Below are positions 5,316-8,371 of a stretch of 8,371 bases of DNA, piece after piece. Position numbers and translations under genes: made by a program. The stretch comes from an uncultured bacterium (GTDB taxonomy: Bacteria; Cyanobacteriota; Vampirovibrionia; Gastranaerophilales; Gastranaerophilaceae), in contig CACYCU010000110.1 in assembly GCA_902772945.1 (NCBI GenBank), forward strand, positions 1 to 8,371. Reading direction: 5' to 3'. Every line of letters begins with the position of its first letter. The first letter of the stretch is position 1. The notes beneath the pieces are model-generated. The model saw only the letters and a program-made list of their open reading frames with translations. It searched no databases and was not told the origin of the DNA.

Positions 5316-6515
5316 ATGCTTAATAAAAATTTTTTCATAGAATCTAAAGATTTTTATAATATTATACACATTTTGGGAATTAAGCTCAAAGTAAGGGCTA
5401 ACGCTTACAAAAAATTGGCAAATCTCAAAATAAATAATAAAAAAATTGTTTTCATTAATTATTTTGGGAAATCATACGGCTGCAATCCTAAATATATAAC
5501 AGAAGAATTTTTAAGACAAAACTCGGATTACGAATTAGTATGGCTGGTTATTGATCCTAAAAATGAAAAAAATAATTTTCCAAAATCTGTAAAACTTGTT
5601 CCGTACTATTCACTTGAAGCAATGGAAGAATTAGCAACAGCGGGAGTTTGGGTAGATAACATGCGAAAAGTATTTTTTTGGAAACATGGCCTAAAAAAGA
5701 AAAAGGGGCAAATCTACATTCAAACCTGGCATGGTTCACTCGGTATAAAAAACATTGAAGGTGATATAAAAAATGAAAGCAGAAGTTGGAGAAAATGGGC
5801 AAAAGTAGACTCAGCGAATATTGACTATATACTATCAAATAGTAGATTTGATGATGAACTTTTTAAAAGATGTTTCTGGTATTCAGGTCCAATTGTGAGA
5901 ACCGGCCACCCCAGAAACGACATCTTTTTCTCACCCAATATGGAGCAAATTAAAACCAAAGTATATTCTGCGCTAAACATTCCTCAAAATTCAAAAATCA
6001 TTTTGTATGCTCCTACATTTAGGGATGATGGTGATATAAGCTGTTTAAATGTTGATTTTAGCAACGTCCAAAAAGCTTTAAGCGAAAAATTTGGCGGAGA
6101 ATACTCTGTTGTCTTAAGACTTCACCCAAATGCCGCTCAATATGCGGAAGAAATTTGTCAAAATGCAGTTAACGGCACAGAGTATCCTGATATACAAGAA
6201 CTTTTAGCTGTGTCGGAGATTTTAATATCAGATTATTCAAGCTGTATGTTTGATTTTATGCTAACCAAACGTCCTGTGTTTATTTACGCAACAGATATTC
6301 ATAAATATAAACTCGAAAGAGGCTTTGCATATCCTTTGGAAACAACACCTTTCCCTATTGCTTCTGACAACACAGAGTTAATTGAAAATATCAAAAACTT
6401 TGACAATAATAAATATTTAGAAGATGCAAACAAATTTTTGAATTTTTGGGATTGCACAGAATCCGGAAATTCAAGCAAACAAACATTAGAATTAATAAAA
6501 GGTAAACAATGTTGA
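5316..6515 (+). CDS. CDP-glycerol/CDP-ribitol-type polyol-phosphate transferase (TagF/TagB-like)
   Basis: Members of this family (Glyphos_transf, PF04464) transfer glycerol- or ribitol-phosphate from the CDP-activated form to a growing teichoic acid, capsule or glycan at the cytoplasmic membrane face. The 399-residue, single-domain protein shows a Rossmann-like N-terminal half starting at KIVFINYFGKSYGCNPKYI (43-61), then IQTWHGSLGIKNI (135-147) with the WHG motif whose His is taken to be catalytic, ILSNSRFDDELF (172-183), TGHPRND (196-202), ILYAPTFRDD (229-238), VVLRLHPN (265-272) and the nucleotide-binding DIQELLAVSEILISDYSS (292-309), followed by FDFMLTKRPVFIY. No membrane span is seen; Lys-rich patches (22-43, 124-130) could favour membrane association. 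It overlaps the following cytidylyltransferase by seven bases, suggesting that gene supplies its CDP-polyol. Whether it uses glycerol, ribitol or another polyol cannot be read from the sequence. Reading frame is intact. Confidence 0.9.
   Translation: MLNKNFFIESKDFYNIIHILGIKLKVRANAYKKLANLKINNKKIVFINYFGKSYGCNPKYITEEFLRQNSDYELVWLVIDPKNEKNNFPKSVKLVPYYSLEAMEELATAGVWVDNMRKVFFWKHGLKKKKGQIYIQTWHGSLGIKNIEGDIKNESRSWRKWAKVDSANIDYILSNSRFDDELFKRCFWYSGPIVRTGHPRNDIFFSPNMEQIKTKVYSALNIPQNSKIILYAPTFRDDGDISCLNVDFSNVQKALSEKFGGEYSVVLRLHPNAAQYAEEICQNAVNGTEYPDIQELLAVSEILISDYSSCMFDFMLTKRPVFIYATDIHKYKLERGFAYPLETTPFPIASDNTELIENIKNFDNNKYLEDANKFLNFWDCTESGNSSKQTLELIKGKQC
6497..6502 (+). promoter_or_regulatory. Ribosome binding site of the first cytidylyltransferase, inside the upstream gene
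   Basis: AAAAGG lies six bases before the ATG at 6509, within the end of the polyol-phosphate transferase gene. The start is thus seven bases inside the upstream gene (ATGTTGA), a typical arrangement for coupled translation. Confidence 0.6.
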
Positions 6516-7189
6516 AAAATTATGGAATAATTTTAGCATCCGGAACAGGCGCAAGATTTAATAATGAGCTTCCAAAACAATTTGTAAAAATTGGAGATAA
6601 AACAGTTTTAGAGCACACCTTGAATGTTTTTGAAAATAGCAAATATATTGATTTTATAATTCTTGTAATACATCCTGATTATAAAAAAACGGCAGAAGAA
6701 ATTATTTCTAAAAACAATTATAAAAAAATAATCAACATCCTAAATGGCGGAAAAACCAGAAAAGAAAGCTCCTCTATAGGAATTTTTTCAATTGATACAG
6801 AAGAAGCCAACGTATTTATCCACGACTGTGCAAGACCATTTTTATCAGAAAAAATTTTGAAAGATTGCAATGATGCACTTCAACAATATAAAGCTGTAGG
6901 TGTTGCAATAAAAACAACCGATACTATTTTAGAGGTTAATAATAATATTATAAAAAAGATTCCCGACAGAAAAAATCTCATGTGCGCACAAACTCCTCAA
7001 TGCTTTAGGCTCTCATTAATAAAAAAAGCACATGAAATTTCTAAAAATGATGAGAATTTTACAGACGATTGCGGACTTGTTATTAAATACAATCTTGAAG
7101 ACATTTATATAGTTGAAGGTGAATCAAAAAATATAAAAATTACTTATCCTTCAGACATATTTTTAGCAGAAAAAATTTATAATTCCTAA
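6509..7189 (+). CDS. IspD/TarI-family cytidylyltransferase, probably polyol-phosphate specific
   Basis: The enzyme couples CTP with a phosphorylated polyol and releases pyrophosphate. All core motifs are intact in 226 residues: ILASGTGARF (8-17, R16) and LPKQF (21-25, K23), matching the catalytic Arg and Lys of E. coli IspD; GGKTRKESS (80-88); HDCARPF (105-111); TTDTI (136-140); DRKNLMCAQTPQCF (153-166); FTDDCGLVIKYNLEDIYIVEGE (184-205, where TDD is the conserved acidic site); and KNIKITYPSD (207-216). MEP-pathway IspD and ribitol-5-phosphate cytidylyltransferase TarI share these motifs. The ASGTGARF, GGKTRKESS and DDCGLVIKYNL signatures recall, from memory, the cytidylyltransferase half of bifunctional Bcs1/Acs1-type capsule enzymes, and the overlap with the polyol-phosphate transferase agrees with this. 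I therefore favour CDP-ribitol or a similar CDP-polyol over isoprenoid synthesis, but housekeeping ispD is a real alternative. No reductase domain is fused and none follows directly. Confidence 0.8.
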   Translation: MLKNYGIILASGTGARFNNELPKQFVKIGDKTVLEHTLNVFENSKYIDFIILVIHPDYKKTAEEIISKNNYKKIINILNGGKTRKESSSIGIFSIDTEEANVFIHDCARPFLSEKILKDCNDALQQYKAVGVAIKTTDTILEVNNNIIKKIPDRKNLMCAQTPQCFRLSLIKKAHEISKNDENFTDDCGLVIKYNLEDIYIVEGESKNIKITYPSDIFLAEKIYNS

Positions 7190-7258
7190 TATTAAAAAAA
7201 GTAAAAAATGAAAATATAAAAAGAATTCAAGCCCTTATTCATGATAGGATTAAATTGT

Positions 7259-7265
7259 AAAGGAG
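7259..7265 (+). promoter_or_regulatory. Strong ribosome binding site deciding the start of the second cytidylyltransferase
   Basis: AAAGGAG lies five bases before the ATG at 7271. The in-frame ATG at 7241 has no such site and would add ten unconserved residues before the beta-strand that opens the fold. The 81-base gap before it (7190-7270) is very A-rich; no convincing promoter or terminator was found there. Confidence 0.8.
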
Positions 7266-7270
7266 AGAGT

Positions 7271-7978
7271 ATGACAAACATTGGTTTAATAATAGCTGGC
7301 GGGGTTGGGGCAAGAATGCAGCAAGCTGTTCCTAAACAGTTTATGACAGTCTTAGATAAACCCGTAATAATTTATACATTAGAAGCTTTTGAAAAACACC
7401 CTTCCATAGATGTTATTGCAGTGGTTTGTTTGGAAGGTTGGGACAATATTTTAGCGAGTTATGCCAAACAGTATGGCATAACAAAACTTAAACATATCAT
7501 TCCTGCCGGAGCCGTCGGTCAAGAATCTATCAAAAACGGTATTATGGAACTTAACAAACATTACGATGAAGATTCAATTGTATTAATTCATGATGCCATT
7601 AGACCAATGGTATCAAGAGATGTAATTTCTGATTGTATTGCTGTTACAAAACAAAAGGGCAATGCTATTGTATGCATTCCTTGTCAAGAAGCAATGTTGG
7701 AAACTATCGACAAAGAATCTTCATCTTCTTCATATCCGAGAGACAATTTAAAAAGAACACAAACACCACAAGGTTTTAAACTTAAAATAATTACTGATAC
7801 TCACAAGAAAGCTGCTGAAATGGGAATTACAAATTCTGTTGCAAGCTGCACCCTGATGATTGAAACAGGGCAAACCGTTTATTTTTCAACGGGTTCAGAA
7901 AAAAACATAAAACTTACAACTCCTGAAGATGTTGAAATTTTCAAAGCCTTACTAAAGGGAGATAACAGTGACAGATAA
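7271..7978 (+). CDS. Second IspD/TarI-family cytidylyltransferase, divergent subfamily
   Basis: The 235-residue protein has the same fold as its upstream neighbour: LIIAGGVGARM (6-16, R15), VPKQF (20-24, K22), HDAIRPMVS (107-115), PRDNLKRTQTPQGFK (156-170), and GSEKNIKLTTPED (208-220, K214). It differs at several places. The 'GG-x-x-R' motif is AGAVGQES (79-86) without Arg, the TDD acidic site is TNSVAS (187-192), and the middle has a Ser-run insertion (150-154). The HDAIRP form is nearer to TarI (AVRP) than to IspD (AARP). I recognise the pattern as a subfamily found in capsule or exopolysaccharide clusters and commonly followed by an SDR gene, as here. It probably makes a CDP-linked polyol or polyol-like sugar, but the substrate is not known to me; a MEP-pathway role is unlikely. 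The protein is poorer in Lys/Asn/Ile than the first cytidylyltransferase, so the pair is more likely separately acquired than a recent duplication. It overlaps the next gene by 11 bases. Confidence 0.82.
   Translation: MTNIGLIIAGGVGARMQQAVPKQFMTVLDKPVIIYTLEAFEKHPSIDVIAVVCLEGWDNILASYAKQYGITKLKHIIPAGAVGQESIKNGIMELNKHYDEDSIVLIHDAIRPMVSRDVISDCIAVTKQKGNAIVCIPCQEAMLETIDKESSSSSYPRDNLKRTQTPQGFKLKIITDTHKKAAEMGITNSVASCTLMIETGQTVYFSTGSEKNIKLTTPEDVEIFKALLKGDNSDR
7954..7961 (+). promoter_or_regulatory. Ribosome binding site deciding the GTG start of the SDR gene
   Basis: AAAGGGAG ends six bases before the GTG at 7968. The ATG at 7978 is out of frame, and no in-frame ATG occurs before the nucleotide-binding motif, so GTG is the start. 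Confidence 0.75.
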
Positions 7979-8371
7979 TGAATATCAAAAAATTATTTCT
8001 GTTTTAGGGAGTAATATTGATTATCTAAAATCCAAATCAATTCTTATTACCGGAGCTAATGGACTTATCGGTTCTTACCTTGCAGAATTTTTGATATTTT
8101 TAAATAAAACAAAAGATTTTAATATAAAAATATACTGTATGTCCCGTTCAAAAAAACGCTTGGAAGAACGGTTTGCAGCTAGCAAAAGTTTTCTCACACT
8201 TGTAGAACAGGATTTGAACAAACCTCTAAATTCAACTAACAAGTACGACATCATAATACACGCAGCGAGCAACGCTCATCCTTTGGCGTTTTCTGAAGAT
8301 CCGGTAGGGACAATGAAAACAAATCTCATAGGGACTATGAATCTTTTGGAATTAGCAAAAGATTCATCCGC
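7968..8371 (+). CDS. NAD(P)-dependent SDR (epimerase/dehydratase/reductase family), N-terminal part
   Basis: An extended short-chain dehydrogenase begins at GTG 7968, inside the last 11 bases of the cytidylyltransferase, and runs out of the window after 134 codons. The cofactor site is SILITGANGLIGSYLAEFL (24-42) with the GxxGxxG pattern at 29-35. Further typical elements are the Arg-containing end of the second strand (YCMSRSKKRL, 56-65), which might allow NADP, an acidic QDL (81-83) for the adenine side, the fourth strand YDIIIHAASNAHP (93-105), and VGTMKTNLIGTMNLLELAK (113-131). The catalytic Ser/Tyr-xxx-Lys lies beyond the window. The HAAS motif and residues after it resemble sugar-nucleotide epimerases and dehydratases. 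In capsule loci an IspD-like enzyme paired with an SDR makes CDP-polyols (CDP-ribitol, -arabinitol or -mannitol), the SDR acting as reductase of the keto-sugar phosphate or its CDP form. This role is inferred from the tight gene pairing only. Confidence 0.88.
   Translation, partial: MTDNEYQKIISVLGSNIDYLKSKSILITGANGLIGSYLAEFLIFLNKTKDFNIKIYCMSRSKKRLEERFAASKSFLTLVEQDLNKPLNSTNKYDIIIHAASNAHPLAFSEDPVGTMKTNLIGTMNLLELAKDSS

Noticed and set aside
5557..5838. Minus-strand open frame within the polyol-phosphate transferase gene
   Set aside because: Antisense shadow rich in Leu/Phe/Ser; the plus strand carries conserved motifs across the same bases.
7241..7270. Longer second cytidylyltransferase starting at ATG 7241
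   Set aside because: The strong AAAGGAG lies just before ATG 7271, where the conserved fold begins.
7190..7270. Promoter in the A-rich gap between the two cytidylyltransferases
   Set aside because: Hexamer-like strings occur but none with acceptable 16-18 base spacing; read-through from the upstream genes is as likely.
8075..8272. Minus-strand open frame near the right edge
   Set aside because: Antisense to the SDR gene, whose Rossmann motif and ribosome binding site are clear.

Overview
The window is a strongly AT-rich bacterial chromosome segment, densely packed with ten protein genes (the first and last are cut by the window edges). No RNA gene, insertion sequence or CRISPR array is seen. 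A lipid A kinase (LpxK) next to a membrane-anchored MCE/MlaD protein implies a Gram-negative, double-membrane cell. The low GC, Lys/Asn/Ile-rich proteins, a long Ycf22-like MlaD protein and a secreted WG-repeat protein would fit a gut relative of the Cyanobacteria (Vampirovibrionia/Gastranaerophilales, 'Melainabacteria'). That placement is an inference from style, not a demonstrated identity.

Left part (1-4337, all + strand): the C-terminal part of queA (queuosine tRNA modification); a soluble-looking lytic transglycosylase with its own candidate promoter and an inverted repeat upstream; then an apparent operon of an MCE/MlaD lipid-transport protein, lpxK and an endonuclease III. mlaD and lpxK overlap by one base, and nth starts 10 bases after lpxK. 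The first two belong to the outer-membrane lipid economy; nth is a housekeeping DNA repair gene that seems to ride along.

Middle (4332-5216, - strand): one gene for an exported five-repeat WG-type protein. It converges on nth so tightly that the two stop codons lie back to back in a TTATAA palindrome. Its predicted -10 box lies only eight bases before the start codon, so its mRNA may be leaderless.

Right part (5316 to the end, + strand): a surface-polymer module reading rightwards out of the window. It holds a CDP-glycerol/CDP-ribitol-type polyol-phosphate transferase, a first IspD/TarI-family cytidylyltransferase (7-base overlap), a second, quite different IspD/TarI-family cytidylyltransferase with a strong ribosome binding site, and the start of an SDR-family NAD(P)-dependent epimerase/dehydratase/reductase that begins with GTG inside the previous gene. 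Together they look like machinery for making two CDP-activated polyols (or polyol-like sugars) and attaching at least one of them, as phosphate, to a surface glycan. This is teichoic-acid-like chemistry in an organism that also carries a lipid A gene. This is the most interesting part of the window. The families are recognisable, so it is an unusual combination rather than a wholly unknown system.
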